This document shows positions 55,258-64,000 of a stretch of 64,000 bases of DNA, piece after piece. Position 1 is the first letter of the stretch; each line of letters opens with the position of its first letter. Made by a program: the position numbers and the translations under genes. The notes below the pieces were generated by a model. That model did not search any database. It was given only the letters and a program-made list of their open reading frames with translations, and was not told the origin of the DNA. The DNA comes from Aliishimia sp963721175 (lineage in GTDB: Bacteria > Pseudomonadota > Alphaproteobacteria > Rhodobacterales > Rhodobacteraceae): positions 328,315 through 392,314 of the forward strand of contig CAVRIG010000014.1 in the NCBI GenBank assembly GCA_963721175.1, in the 5' to 3' direction.

Positions 55258-56226
55258 ATGAACAGTACACCGTACGAGAAGGTTGGTGCCGAGGTGACCC
55301 CACAAGTTTCGGTCATACTTCCGACGTATAATCGCACGCGCACGCTCGGCGACGCGATGGCCAGCGTTCTCGGCCAAAGTTTCACAGATCTCGAGCTGAT
55401 CGTCGTCGACGATGGCTCGACGGAGGATGTCGAGGCTGTTGTCCGGCGGCTGGGTGACAAGCGGGTCCGCTTCATCCGCAAGGAGAAGAACGCGGGCGCC
55501 GCCGCGGCTCGGAACACCGGAACCGCTCTGGCCCGAGGCAGCTTCGTCGCGTTCCAGGACAGCGACGACCTGTGGCTGCCGGGTAAGCTGGCGCGGCAGG
55601 TGGAACGCCTCCAAAAACTGCCCGCCGATGTCGGGGCGATAACCGGTCCGAAAATCCTCGTCGGGCGGAACGAACGCTTCATTTATGGCAAGGAGTTGGT
55701 CTGTCGCGCGCCGGCTGCGGGAACGCCGTTGCGGCTCGATGAGGATCAAATCGGGCACCTGCTGCGCGAGAACAGGATCAGCGTCCAGTGCAGTCTGTTT
55801 CGGCGTCAGTCGCTGGGCGACGGTCCGTGGTTCGACGGTTGCGCACGCGCCAACGAGGATTGGGAATTCGCCATCCGTCTGGCCCGACGGACACGTATCA
55901 TCGAGGATGGCGAGCCCGTAGTGCTGGGATTCGTCTCCGAGGATAGCATCTCGCGTAGCGGCAGGAGGGAAACGTTGGGTGTGTTGCGGATTCTCAAGGC
56001 GAACAGATCGCTCCTCGGGTCCTACCCGCGTCAGTGCTCCGCACTGTGGTTCGCGGTTGCCCGGCAGCTCGCGGAAAGCGGCAAGCCACGCTGGGCCAGG
56101 CGAGTAATCCTGAAGGCGTTGCTTGTCAATCCGAAGGGCGCGATTGGCTTGGCGCGCGTCATGCTGAGACGCGTGGCGCGACCACTGCGCATGCGCCTCA
56201 CCCCGGTCGGTCAGCGAAGCGCCTGA
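55258..56226 (+). CDS. Family 2 glycosyltransferase
   Basis: The 322-residue GT-A enzyme has VSVILPTYNRTRTLGDAM, the nucleotide-sugar-binding VVDDGSTED, the DSDD metal motif and NEDWEFAIRLA, the probable catalytic acidic segment. It would add one sugar to the growing lipid-linked repeat. It follows the LuxR-type regulator by 22 bases on the same strand. Its end overlaps the convergent family 4 glycosyltransferase by 16 bases. Confidence 0.9.
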   Translation: MNSTPYEKVGAEVTPQVSVILPTYNRTRTLGDAMASVLGQSFTDLELIVVDDGSTEDVEAVVRRLGDKRVRFIRKEKNAGAAAARNTGTALARGSFVAFQDSDDLWLPGKLARQVERLQKLPADVGAITGPKILVGRNERFIYGKELVCRAPAAGTPLRLDEDQIGHLLRENRISVQCSLFRRQSLGDGPWFDGCARANEDWEFAIRLARRTRIIEDGEPVVLGFVSEDSISRSGRRETLGVLRILKANRSLLGSYPRQCSALWFAVARQLAESGKPRWARRVILKALLVNPKGAIGLARVMLRRVARPLRMRLTPVGQRSA

Positions 56227-57614
56227 GGCGGCCAAGGCTCCGGACTGCCTGCGGCCTCAAGTAACGTTCGCTCGAATTCCGCAACCCGGCGCTTCTGCCG
56301 TGGATCGTGGTTGTCCACCTCGAGCTTGAGGGCTCTCCACGCGCTGCGGAAAGCGTCGCGTACGTTGGCGCGGGGCGGCATGCGCAGGATCTCTCGGTAC
56401 ATCTGCAGCGTCTCGTCGATGCCTCGGGTCAGGCTGAAGCGTTCTTCCACGATGGTCCGACCGTAAGAACCAAGTGTCGCGCGTCGGGCGGGCGCTTGGT
56501 AAAGTTCGGCGATCTGTTGCGCAAGACGGTCGGCTCCAAGCGTCCCGTCGCCCTCCCCGAAGAAGCCTTGGCGGAGGAACATGGGGAGAGAGGCTGGCTC
56601 AAAGACAGCCGAAAAGCCCTTCAGGCCCTGCACGATCAGCGGGCGCCCGATCGCAAGTGCACGAAGCGCCGAACTCCCCATTCCCAGCACGAGATCCGCC
56701 GCAGCGTATGCCGGACGCGGATCGAGCGAAGGCCCCGCGAGCACGACGATCTCGCGGCCTACGCGCCGGTTCAGGGCTGCGGCCCTCTCCTTTAGTGCAT
56801 CCGACGCCTGACCGTCTCCGACGACGACCAGCCTGACCGGAATAGTGGTCGCCAGCGTCTCCATCGCATCTACTGCGCGCACCAGCGCGTCAATTTTTAT
56901 GTCGAGCGACAATCGCGAGACCGTGACGATCAGGAACTCGTTGTCCGAAATTCCGTAACTGCTTCTGAAGGACGACCCGTCGATCGCGGGATGATCCTTC
57001 TCCGTGTCGATCGGCGGCTCCAGCACCCAAACCCTTTCGTTCTGAAAGTTACTCGCCTCGTCCCCCAGATCCTTGGTGCCCATCACCAACGGCACGCTGG
57101 GTGGAACCATGCGACTGGCGCTCATGCTAAGCACCGTGCAAAGGAGCGGCACGCCGAGGCACAGGTGCGGCCCGAAATAGCCATCGAGGCAGGTCGACCA
57201 TTCGTAGGCGTGAATGACATCGAACCTCCTGCGGCGTGTCAGCGCAACAAGTTGTCCGATCCGCGTCGGTGCAGGCCGCCAGCTGAGGTTGTGGGCTTCG
57301 ATGAACTCCAGACCCCGATCATGGACCATGTCCACCAGCGGGCCGCGCACGCCGAAGACTGCCACCTCGTGGCCGGCCCTGGCCGCGCCTGCGGCAAGGT
57401 CGATGGCATTGATCTGGCTTCCGCCGATGGCAAGATCGTGCGCCATGACAAGGATCTTCATTCGTTTGCCTGCAGCACTACCCGGCTCTTCCGCGACCGA
57501 AGGTAGGCCAGAAATCCCCGCCCGCGCACGTTCGACCAGGGGCGCGTACGGAACGCCCAGTGCGCTCTGATCTGCTCTCAACTCGAAACCGGTTCGCCCG
57601 TTACCCAGGGTCAT
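56211..57614 (-). CDS. Family 4-like glycosyltransferase (GT-B fold)
   Basis: The protein has the GT-B layout: an N-terminal ILVMAHDLAIGGSQINAIDLA domain and a C-terminal domain with TVSRLSLDIKIDALVRAVD, RLVVVGDGQ and the ADLVLGMGSSALRALAIGRP region in place of the usual EGFGxxxLEAMA. The start at 57614 has AAGGAT upstream and gives 467 residues; a start at 57461 (MKILVMAHD) would place the domain at the N-terminus as in most homologues. It ends in the GT2 gene on the other strand. Confidence 0.85.
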   Translation of the reverse strand: MTLGNGRTGFELRADQSALGVPYAPLVERARAGISGLPSVAEEPGSAAGKRMKILVMAHDLAIGGSQINAIDLAAGAARAGHEVAVFGVRGPLVDMVHDRGLEFIEAHNLSWRPAPTRIGQLVALTRRRRFDVIHAYEWSTCLDGYFGPHLCLGVPLLCTVLSMSASRMVPPSVPLVMGTKDLGDEASNFQNERVWVLEPPIDTEKDHPAIDGSSFRSSYGISDNEFLIVTVSRLSLDIKIDALVRAVDAMETLATTIPVRLVVVGDGQASDALKERAAALNRRVGREIVVLAGPSLDPRPAYAAADLVLGMGSSALRALAIGRPLIVQGLKGFSAVFEPASLPMFLRQGFFGEGDGTLGADRLAQQIAELYQAPARRATLGSYGRTIVEERFSLTRGIDETLQMYREILRMPPRANVRDAFRSAWRALKLEVDNHDPRQKRRVAEFERTLLEAAGSPEPWPPQALR

Positions 57615-57727
57615 ACTAAATCCTTACATGGCAATTGAGTAGTCTGGCTTGGTCGCGCAGCAAGCTGGCCCGACCGGTGCAACGCGTGTATCGACCGCAG
57701 GCACGGTCCACGATGCAGGTCGGACAC

Positions 57728-58834
57728 TCACTCCCGGTTCCAGGACATCAGTATTTTCGAGCCGCTCTCGCTGTGCCAAAGCATGATCATCCGCTTTGCC
57801 CGGTGAAAGCGGGCGCGCGCGAGCAGGGCAAAGACCTCGAGCCGTTCCCGTGCGCCCGTCAATTTGTCGCTCGTCAGGATCGTGGGAATTTCATAGAGTG
57901 GTGAAAGGATGATGAGGAACGTCCTCAGACCCCAGGTGAGCCGTCCTCGCAGCCAGGTGTCGCTGTGGCTGTGGACCACCAGGCGATCCAGTCGCTTGGC
58001 GAGCGCATCGAAGCTGTCGCACGCGTCGGTCGAGACGGCGATCCCGGGCTTGAAGACGATGCTGCAGCCGGCTTCCCGCGCCCTGCGGCCCCAGACCACG
58101 TCCTCGTGAGTGCCGAGCCCCTGGAAGGGACCGACGCGGCGGAAGACCTCCGCCCTCACGGCCATGTTGCCCGTGGCAGCATACCCGTGCCGCTCGACGA
58201 ATAGCCGGGCGCGATAGCTGTAGAGACCTTCGTAGGCCTCGAGTGCGGTTCGCCGCACCGAACGGGGCAGGATGCCGATGTCGCCGCCCACCACGTCGAC
58301 GCCTGGCTGGTGGAAGGCGTCCACGATCGCTTCGGCCCAGCCCGGGTGGGCGACGCAGTCCGCATCGATGAACGCGATGATCTCGCCCTTGGCAAGTGCA
58401 GCGCCCCGGTTGCGCGCGGGTCCCGGACCCGGTACACGCTCCAAGACAAGTCGGACGCCGGAAAACGCGCGACAAATGTGGTCGATCGGCTCGCGTGATC
58501 CATTGTCGACCACGATGACTTCGAACGCCACAGATCCAGCCCGTTCCCGATCGAGTGAGCGCAGGCAGCGGGTGAGGTGCTCCGGTTCGTTGAGGTGCGG
58601 AATGACGACGCTGAGCTCGAGTTGGCGCGTCTCCGGCGTGGCGGTCGGTACAAAGTTCTCCGGCAGGACGAGCGGCAGCGGCGACGGATGCAGTCCGAGA
58701 TCGGCAATCTCGGGATCCGACCGGTCCAGTAGCACGAGAGAAGTTCCATCGCTCCGTTTCAAGTTACTGTTCTTGACCGGGTTCATCGGCACGCGGGTGA
58801 ACCACTGACGGACGGACGGCTGTCTTTGCATCAT
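57728..58834 (-). CDS. Family 2 glycosyltransferase
   Basis: The 368-residue GT-A enzyme has VVIPHLNEPEHLTRCLRSL, VVDNGSREP, FIDADCVAHPGW (DxD-type metal motif) and GTHEDVVWGRRAREAG. A hydrophobic stretch (TFLIILSPLYEIPTIL) near the C-terminus suggests membrane association. It lies in the minus-strand set with the flippase and export genes, 103 bases after wzx. The sugar it transfers is unknown. Confidence 0.9.
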   Translation of the reverse strand: MMQRQPSVRQWFTRVPMNPVKNSNLKRSDGTSLVLLDRSDPEIADLGLHPSPLPLVLPENFVPTATPETRQLELSVVIPHLNEPEHLTRCLRSLDRERAGSVAFEVIVVDNGSREPIDHICRAFSGVRLVLERVPGPGPARNRGAALAKGEIIAFIDADCVAHPGWAEAIVDAFHQPGVDVVGGDIGILPRSVRRTALEAYEGLYSYRARLFVERHGYAATGNMAVRAEVFRRVGPFQGLGTHEDVVWGRRAREAGCSIVFKPGIAVSTDACDSFDALAKRLDRLVVHSHSDTWLRGRLTWGLRTFLIILSPLYEIPTILTSDKLTGARERLEVFALLARARFHRAKRMIMLWHSESGSKILMSWNRE

Positions 58835-58937
58835 CTGCTATACTCCCTGCGCGAAACTCGCGTTCGCTCCCAGGGCGATGGTGCGGAATTGGTCGCAAGG
58901 GGTCTGTCAGGTAAATCCCTCGTCGGCGTCGGTCGAT

Positions 58938-60524
58938 CTACCCAGCGCGATGTCGCCGCACCTTGGCGCGGGCGAGAATGGCCGGCCAACGCTTGATCTG
59001 CGGAAACAGAGACAGAAGATCGCGTACGGCGAAGGCTCCGGTCGCGGCCGTTGCGACAGACCCGATTACGATTGCCGCCGCCGATGGCAACCAGTTGAAC
59101 GCCAGGAGAAGGACGACGATGATCGCGAGATAACCACCCGCGATGAGGAGGTTCGAAACCGAGAGTCGGACCCCGCAGGCACCCCGGGCGATGGCGTAGA
59201 CGAGTGGCGTGTGGACCAGGTACACGCCAAAGAAGGCGATACCCGCACCGACCAGGCCGATCGTCGGCACGAGCCATTGTGCAAGAGCGATCTGCACGAC
59301 GAACGCCAACGCGTCGGTCATGATGAAGGTCTTTCGCATCCCATGCGCGAGGAGGATGTAACCCATCGGCCACGCAACGATGCGCAGCGCCATACCGGCG
59401 CAGATCCAGCGCAGGACCTCGGCGGCCGCGACGAACTCGGCAGAGTAGAAGATGATCATGGCGAGCGGGGCGAAGGTGATCGTCGCCGCAATGCCCGGCC
59501 CGCCGAGGAGCATGCTCATGCGCATCTGTTCATTGATGAGGTTCGAGGCCGCCGCATGGTCGCGGTGGACGGCCGTGACGCGCGGGTAGAAGTCGGTCCC
59601 CATCGCCTGGAGAAGGATGCCGACATAAAGACCGCCAAGTGTCCAGGCCGCCTGGTAGAGCCCCGCCGCCTCCAGCCCGCTGTGCTGCAGGACAATGACG
59701 CGCACGAGATAAGCCGCGCCGAGCGCCAGGACGCCGCTCAGCATGAATGCAAAGCCGAGCGTGACGAGGTCCGCGACGTCGCTGCGCGCGCGCCAGGCAT
59801 TGCTCCGCCACGCCTCCGGGAGGAGCTTGCGGCTATAGAAGAAGTTCGCCGCCGCACCGGCCGCCGCGGCAACCAGGAGCGCCGGCAGCACACCGCGCTG
59901 GCCGAGCATGAGGACCAGCAAGATCGCGGCAACCGTGCCGACCAAGGCGGCCGCGACCGTCGCCTTCGCCAGCTCGCCGATCCGCCGATGCCCCTGAAGT
60001 AGACCGCCCTCGCCCGCACCCAGGATCCGGAACATCACCGCGAACCCGAGAAGTGCCACGGCACCGACCTGTGCGCCATCGCCAAAGGAAAGGCGCGCGA
60101 GTGGCTCGGCCGCGATCAGAAAGCCGATCACCGCGAGGATGCCGAGGAGGAGCGACATTTGCCGCACCAAGGCGACTGTCCGGACCAGGCGCGACCGGTC
60201 GCCGCTTCCTTCAGCGTCGGCGATCTGCCGAACGCCACTGGCGGAGATGCCGAGCCCGCACGCGCTGGCCGCGACGTCGATGAAGGCGGAATACACCCCG
60301 AACGCCCCGACGCCTGCGGGCCCGAGGAGAAGGGCGAACACCTTCACGCGCACCATGCCGGCCATGATCGTCACGATCGAGGCCGTGGCGACGATTGCGC
60401 TGGAGCGAACGATTTCCCTGTAGCTCGCGTCCGAAGGCGCCGCTGCCGCCTGGTCGCTCGCCGCGGGCAGGACGGCGATACCGTTTGCCTTGTGCCGTGT
60501 GTCCGTCTCCGCCGCGCCGGTCAT
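58938..60524 (-). CDS. wzx: Wzx-type polysaccharide flippase
   Basis: The 528-residue membrane protein has about fourteen hydrophobic helices after a 35-residue cytoplasmic start. It shows MOP-superfamily O-antigen flippase features: VRVKVFALLLGPAGVGAFG in the first helices, GEGGLLQGHRRIGELAK and AGLYQAAWTLGGLYVGILL. It would translocate the lipid-linked repeat unit to the periplasm. The ATG at 60524 overlaps the export-gene stop (TGATG); a TTG one codon earlier is unlikely. Confidence 0.9.
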   Translation of the reverse strand: MTGAAETDTRHKANGIAVLPAASDQAAAAPSDASYREIVRSSAIVATASIVTIMAGMVRVKVFALLLGPAGVGAFGVYSAFIDVAASACGLGISASGVRQIADAEGSGDRSRLVRTVALVRQMSLLLGILAVIGFLIAAEPLARLSFGDGAQVGAVALLGFAVMFRILGAGEGGLLQGHRRIGELAKATVAAALVGTVAAILLVLMLGQRGVLPALLVAAAAGAAANFFYSRKLLPEAWRSNAWRARSDVADLVTLGFAFMLSGVLALGAAYLVRVIVLQHSGLEAAGLYQAAWTLGGLYVGILLQAMGTDFYPRVTAVHRDHAAASNLINEQMRMSMLLGGPGIAATITFAPLAMIIFYSAEFVAAAEVLRWICAGMALRIVAWPMGYILLAHGMRKTFIMTDALAFVVQIALAQWLVPTIGLVGAGIAFFGVYLVHTPLVYAIARGACGVRLSVSNLLIAGGYLAIIVVLLLAFNWLPSAAAIVIGSVATAATGAFAVRDLLSLFPQIKRWPAILARAKVRRHRAG

Positions 60525-61822
60525 CAATCGGAATCTGCGAGGGAGGAGAACTCCATTGGCCGCCGTGCCGCGAGATCCGACCGCAAGGCCGACCCCGGCG
60601 TCTCCACCTTCAGGACATCTCCTGGCGCGAGCGCGGTCGCCTCGTTGGCCGCGATCGTGTCTTGGCCATCACCCACGGCACGGATGACGGAATAGCGCAA
60701 ATCTGCCGTGTCTCCGGCGCCGGGACCGGATCCCGCAAGAAGCAGCCTGCGCTGCGACACGTCCAGCAGGATACGGAGGCGATCGAGTTCGGCCCGCGCG
60801 TCCTGCAACTCCGCGGTGACGGTCGCCTGCCTTTCCTCCGCAAAGGCTATGCGGTCGCGCTCCGTCGCGGCGAGGCCCTGACGGGCGCGCGTCATGGCGG
60901 TGGTTTGGTCAAGCCGCTGCGCGCGCAGATCCGAAAGCGTCGTCTCCAATCTCGAGCGCCGGTCGACAGTGGCGACACCGCGGTCCACGAGAGCGCGAAC
61001 GCCCTCGAGCTCGTCGTCGGTGCGCGCGATCGCTGCGTCCAGCATGTCCGCCTTTTCCCCGAGAACGCTGATCTCCACTGCAAAGAGTTCCGTCAACTCG
61101 TCGAGGGCCGCACGCTGGCGCCGGAGGCCGTTCGCGCGCGCTTCGAAAAGCGCTGTCTCCCCAGCGGCGGTCTCGCGCGCCAGTGTGGCCGGACCTGCGG
61201 CGGACAGCTTGCGGGGAAAATCGATCGTTTCCGCACCCCTCTGCTCCGCCTCAAGGCGCGCGATACGCGCCTCTGCACGCACGATCTGGGCTGAGAGACC
61301 CTCCTGTTCGCCCACGAGCATGACCGAAGTCTCGATCACCCCGCTGTCCGGACGCTCCGGTCCGCCACCGAGCGCCAGCGCCTTCAGCACCGTCAACCCC
61401 GGCGTGAAAGCGTACTGTCCGGGTGCCACGACATCACCAACGAGAAAGACAGGCGGATACTCGGCCACCGTGACCACGACATCCGGCGCCGCTTTCAGGC
61501 CGACCTCCCGAGCGAATTTGGCCCCGATCTCGGTGGCGACATGCGAGGCCATCTGCCCGCCAGCTGAAATGGTCCCGACCTTCGGGAGACGAATGGTTCC
61601 ATCGTCACCAATGGTGAAGTCGCCCTCGAGCTCCGGCCAGTGCCTGAACACCCCCTCCGCCTCGATCCATTGGGCTGCCGTGATGGAAATCCGGGCATGC
61701 GGCACCAAGGCGTCGTCTGCCGCCGCGGACTGCGAGATGGCCAGTACCGCGAAGGCGACTGCGACCGCTTTATGCCGCCGGAGAACTCTCCAGATCCATC
61801 GATCGTGGCGACATATGTTCAT
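60524..61822 (-). CDS. Polysaccharide export (OPX) protein with coiled coil
   Basis: The 432-residue protein has a signal peptide (hydrophobic core to SQSAAADD), then a polysaccharide-export domain (GDFTIGDDGTIRLPKVG) and an SLBB-like VFLVGDVVAPGQYAFTPG. A long coiled coil follows (LSAQIVRAEARIARLEAEQ to RLRILLDVSQRRLL), and a second, short domain (ATALAPGDVLKVETPG) ends the chain. This arrangement resembles ExoF-type periplasmic export proteins rather than Wza. It is translationally coupled to wzx. Confidence 0.87.
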   Translation of the reverse strand: MNICRHDRWIWRVLRRHKAVAVAFAVLAISQSAAADDALVPHARISITAAQWIEAEGVFRHWPELEGDFTIGDDGTIRLPKVGTISAGGQMASHVATEIGAKFAREVGLKAAPDVVVTVAEYPPVFLVGDVVAPGQYAFTPGLTVLKALALGGGPERPDSGVIETSVMLVGEQEGLSAQIVRAEARIARLEAEQRGAETIDFPRKLSAAGPATLARETAAGETALFEARANGLRRQRAALDELTELFAVEISVLGEKADMLDAAIARTDDELEGVRALVDRGVATVDRRSRLETTLSDLRAQRLDQTTAMTRARQGLAATERDRIAFAEERQATVTAELQDARAELDRLRILLDVSQRRLLLAGSGPGAGDTADLRYSVIRAVGDGQDTIAANEATALAPGDVLKVETPGSALRSDLAARRPMEFSSLADSD

Positions 61823-62006
61823 GATGAAAACCCACCCGGCCAATACTGAAAATCGCGACACATCGCCAAGCGGCCAAAAAATGCCGCGAGGCGCACATGC
61901 ATCACCGTAACAGAGCATCGTCGGACGTCATGTCAGGAAAAGCCGCAGTTCTCGTCGTTGGTCCAAAGACAACGCCCGCGATGCGGCGTCGTCTGAACCT
62001 ATCGCC

Positions 62007-62879
62007 TCACCGGTCGAAAGCCGGCAGTTCGCTGGACAGGATGTCCCGGACCACACGGCCATGCGGATGGTGGTCGCGGTGGCCGTGTATCGAGAACCAG
62101 CAGTAGGTGGCCGTCAGTCGATCCGCCGTCAGGGGCAGTTGGGCTCGATGAAACAGCCGTGCCGCATCAACGAAGATCGCCGTGTGTCTCGGATAGATTG
62201 CCTCGACCTTCGCCAATTGCGACCCGGCTCGCGATAGCCGCTCGTCCAGCACAAGGCCCGCCTTGTAATTCAGCTGACGCACGACACGGTCGGTCTCAGG
62301 CAGCGGGAGGTACTCGAATGGCGCGCCCCCCTGGCCAACGTCATTGGCATAGAGAATGAGCTTTAGTACGCGATGGTCTTCGGTGTCGAGATGCCATTGC
62401 CGTACGCCGGTCACGCTGCCATTGCACATTTCACAGCGCACATGGGGTCCGTCATAGAAGATCGGCAATCCGAGATAGTGCTCGGCCAGAACCCTCGCGC
62501 GGCGTCCGAGGCCCCATTCGCGCAAGGCAGGATAGTCCAAAAGCTCGTTATAGGAAGCATCGACGTAATTTTTCGCATAGGATGCGTCGATGAAATTACC
62601 CGCTTTCGGCGTCTTCACGCGGACCTTCGGCGCAAGGCGGTCGAGCTCGTCGAGCATGTCCCCGGTACCGGACCAGCCGAGAGACGCAATCGGAACGACA
62701 CAGATCGCATCGCGCTCCAAGGCATCGAGCAGGTGCCTATCGCTGGGATGGAGGTCCGGCAGCGCCGCAGAGTGCAACTCTCGCCGACGGGAGTATACGG
62801 AGTTTCTGTAGTTGCGTATGGGCGGCATGGCGTGCGTCCGCCTCACCGCCCAGTTCAACGCGCGCCCAGCAACATTCAT
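62007..62879 (-). CDS. Phytanoyl-CoA-dioxygenase-like 2-oxoglutarate/Fe(II) oxygenase
   Basis: The 290-residue protein has the HxD iron-ligand pair in QWHLDTEDHRVLKL, a distal His in a segment such as YPRHTAIFVDAARLFHRAQ and the nearby RLTATYCWFSIHGH. This is the double-stranded beta-helix layout of PhyH-type oxygenases. The start at 62879 follows GGGGGG; the frame is open to 62984. It lies at the edge of the polysaccharide locus, so sugar or lipid modification is possible, but the substrate is unknown. Confidence 0.75.
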   Translation of the reverse strand: MNVAGRALNWAVRRTHAMPPIRNYRNSVYSRRRELHSAALPDLHPSDRHLLDALERDAICVVPIASLGWSGTGDMLDELDRLAPKVRVKTPKAGNFIDASYAKNYVDASYNELLDYPALREWGLGRRARVLAEHYLGLPIFYDGPHVRCEMCNGSVTGVRQWHLDTEDHRVLKLILYANDVGQGGAPFEYLPLPETDRVVRQLNYKAGLVLDERLSRAGSQLAKVEAIYPRHTAIFVDAARLFHRAQLPLTADRLTATYCWFSIHGHRDHHPHGRVVRDILSSELPAFDR

Positions 62880-63175
62880 TCGAACACCCCCCAAACCCTG
62901 TAACCGAAGCAATCCATACTGGTCGTGGCAATGCCCGAAGGGCTTAGAAGCACGTTTTCCCCGGCCCGCTAGATTAATTGCCACTTTACATGAACTTGCT
63001 CCAAGTGCTGTCAGGAATAGCAGCAGTTCTTGTCCTCGTTTTTAGCGCTGGAGACGGCGGTGTGGCGTCGTTTAACATTGAAGGGAAAATTACTATCGGA
63101 AGGTGAAATCCTGCGGCGCTAACTGCAGGACATCGCTGAGGTAGAGAGTTATGTTGTCGAGTGGAGCGATGGGTT

Positions 63176-63867
63176 ATGTTGGGCAAACGGAGCAAAGCGT
63201 TCTATGAAATTCAGAAGCGGTTTCGCGCAAAGCGGTTTCTGAGGATAGAGCGGATCATTCGAACACTGACGTCGAAAACGGGGCAAACCCAGATCCTCGA
63301 TGTCGGCGGAACGGCAGAATACTGGAGACTGCTCGCGCCGGATCTTCGGAGCCAGGTCGAGGTCACTCTCGTGAATTTCGAGAGCGAACTGCGGCTTTAC
63401 GAGGTTGAAATCGAGGGGCTCGAGATCCGGCACCACGTGGGCGATGCATGCGACCTGTCGGAGTTCGACGACGGTAGCTACGATCTGGTTCATTCGAACT
63501 CGGTGATCGAGCATGTGCGCTCGTACGAGAACATGCTCCGGTTTGCATCGGAGGTGCGCCGGCTCGGCCGGTCCTACCTGTGCAGACGCCCAACTTCTGG
63601 TTTCCGGTCGGTCCGCATTTCTGCCGTCCGTTCGTGCATTGGCTTCCGAGCCGGCCCGGATCGCGTTGTTCCAGCGGATCGCCATCTCGCAGCCCCGAAA
63701 GCAGACTTCGAGACGGCGATCGCCCGGTGCGACGACATCAAGATCATCGACGCGGGGATGATGCGGCAGGACTCTTTCCGGACGGCCGACAGCAGCGGGA
63801 ACGCTTCATGCTGCTCACAAAGTCGGTAATGATGATACGAGACGGCTCGCCGGAAGCAGGTTCATAA
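63176..63867 (+). pseudogene. Class I SAM-dependent methyltransferase, several frameshifts
   Basis: The first 140 residues have a methyltransferase fold: QILDVGGTAEYWRLL (SAM motif I), VTLVNFESEL, GDACDLSEFDDGSYDLVHSNSV cut to its core DGSYDLVHSNSVIEH. Homology then passes through other frames: VQTPNFWFPVGPHFCRPF, ARIALFQRIAISQ, CDDIKIIDAGMM and ERFMLLTKS to a stop at 63865-63867. At least three or four indels lie between 63580 and 63780. The upstream GTG at 63161 is an alternative start. Methyltransferases of this type occur in polysaccharide loci. Confidence 0.75.
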
Positions 63868-64000
63868 CTCCGAAGACAGAACAGCGGAAGAAGCGCCTTT
63901 TTCCAGCCGCCCGGATTGTAACCCATGGTGGCCGAACTTCCATGTCACGCGGTGGCCGACGGTCGGGGGCGGCCTCGATCGCGGTCCACCTTCAACCCTC
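63868..64000. other. Window end, unassigned
   Basis: The last 133 bases have open frames on both strands but show no motif. They may belong to a gene that continues beyond the window. Confidence 0.3.

Noticed and set aside
1..64000. tRNA, rRNA and CRISPR arrays.
   Set aside because: No cloverleaf-like, rRNA-like or regularly spaced direct repeats were recognised by eye; a dedicated scan was not possible here.

Overview
The window is GC-rich, densely packed chromosomal DNA. The gene content points to an alphaproteobacterium of the Rhodobacterales (Roseobacter/Paracoccus-like): tripartite tricarboxylate (Tct) transport, Sox-type sulfur proteins, a reaction-centre-type tetraheme cytochrome and a beta-hydroxyaspartate cycle locus. 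The taxonomic call is an inference from gene content. I recognise no rRNA, tRNA, CRISPR array, phage or intact insertion sequence.

Layout. 0-6.5 kb (+): end of hyuB, hyuA, an M20 peptidase, an AAE3/oxalate-CoA-ligase-like acyl-CoA synthetase and a ketopantoate-reductase-family enzyme. 6.5-9.6 kb (-): tctA, tctB, tctC. 9.7-13.1 kb (-): a tandem universal stress protein, and a GroEL with a His/Asp-rich tail directly downstream of a SCO1-type copper chaperone. 13.3-24.7 kb: a periplasmic redox island with a type-1-copper protein, a Tat-exported metallophosphoesterase, a SoxA-like monoheme cytochrome, a SoxF/FccB flavoprotein, SoxZ, SoxY, a CcoO-like triheme cytochrome, a PufC-type tetraheme cytochrome and a two-component system. 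25.1-30.2 kb (+): a complete Liv-type ABC transporter. 30.2-35.7 kb: bhcD, bhcC, bhcB, bhcA and the divergent IclR regulator bhcR, i.e. the whole beta-hydroxyaspartate cycle for glyoxylate assimilation, every gene carrying at least one frameshift. 35.7-38.8 kb (-): a formamidase/acetamidase, a P19-like metal-binding protein, a CDF cation exporter and a small lipoprotein. 39.2-43.4 kb (+): type III polyketide synthase, isoprenylcysteine-methyltransferase-like protein, RND/MMPL exporter and a small exported protein. 43.7-45.2 kb: an animal-type heme peroxidase. 45.4-63.9 kb: an exopolysaccharide locus with WbpB/WbpE/WbpD-like enzymes, priming sugar transferase, glycosyltransferases, Wzx flippase, export protein and two LuxR-type regulators with degenerate receivers.

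How the genes may work together. The most unusual part is the 12.4-24.7 kb island. It carries SoxY and SoxZ carrier proteins and SoxF, but no recognisable canonical soxX, soxA, soxB or soxCD. A monoheme cytochrome with a SoxA-like distal cysteine and a Tat-exported metallophosphoesterase sit where SoxA and SoxB would be expected. Electrons would pass to a PufC-type tetraheme cytochrome encoded without pufLM and to a CcoO-like triheme protein. Both divergent promoter regions of the island contain a similar TGT-N12-ACA dyad, which suggests one regulon. The function proposed is an inference.

Frameshifts are frequent at 30.2-40.8 kb and near 0.3, 9.1 and 63.6 kb, and nearly absent elsewhere. Most can be repaired by removing one base, so sequence or assembly error is the first explanation to test.
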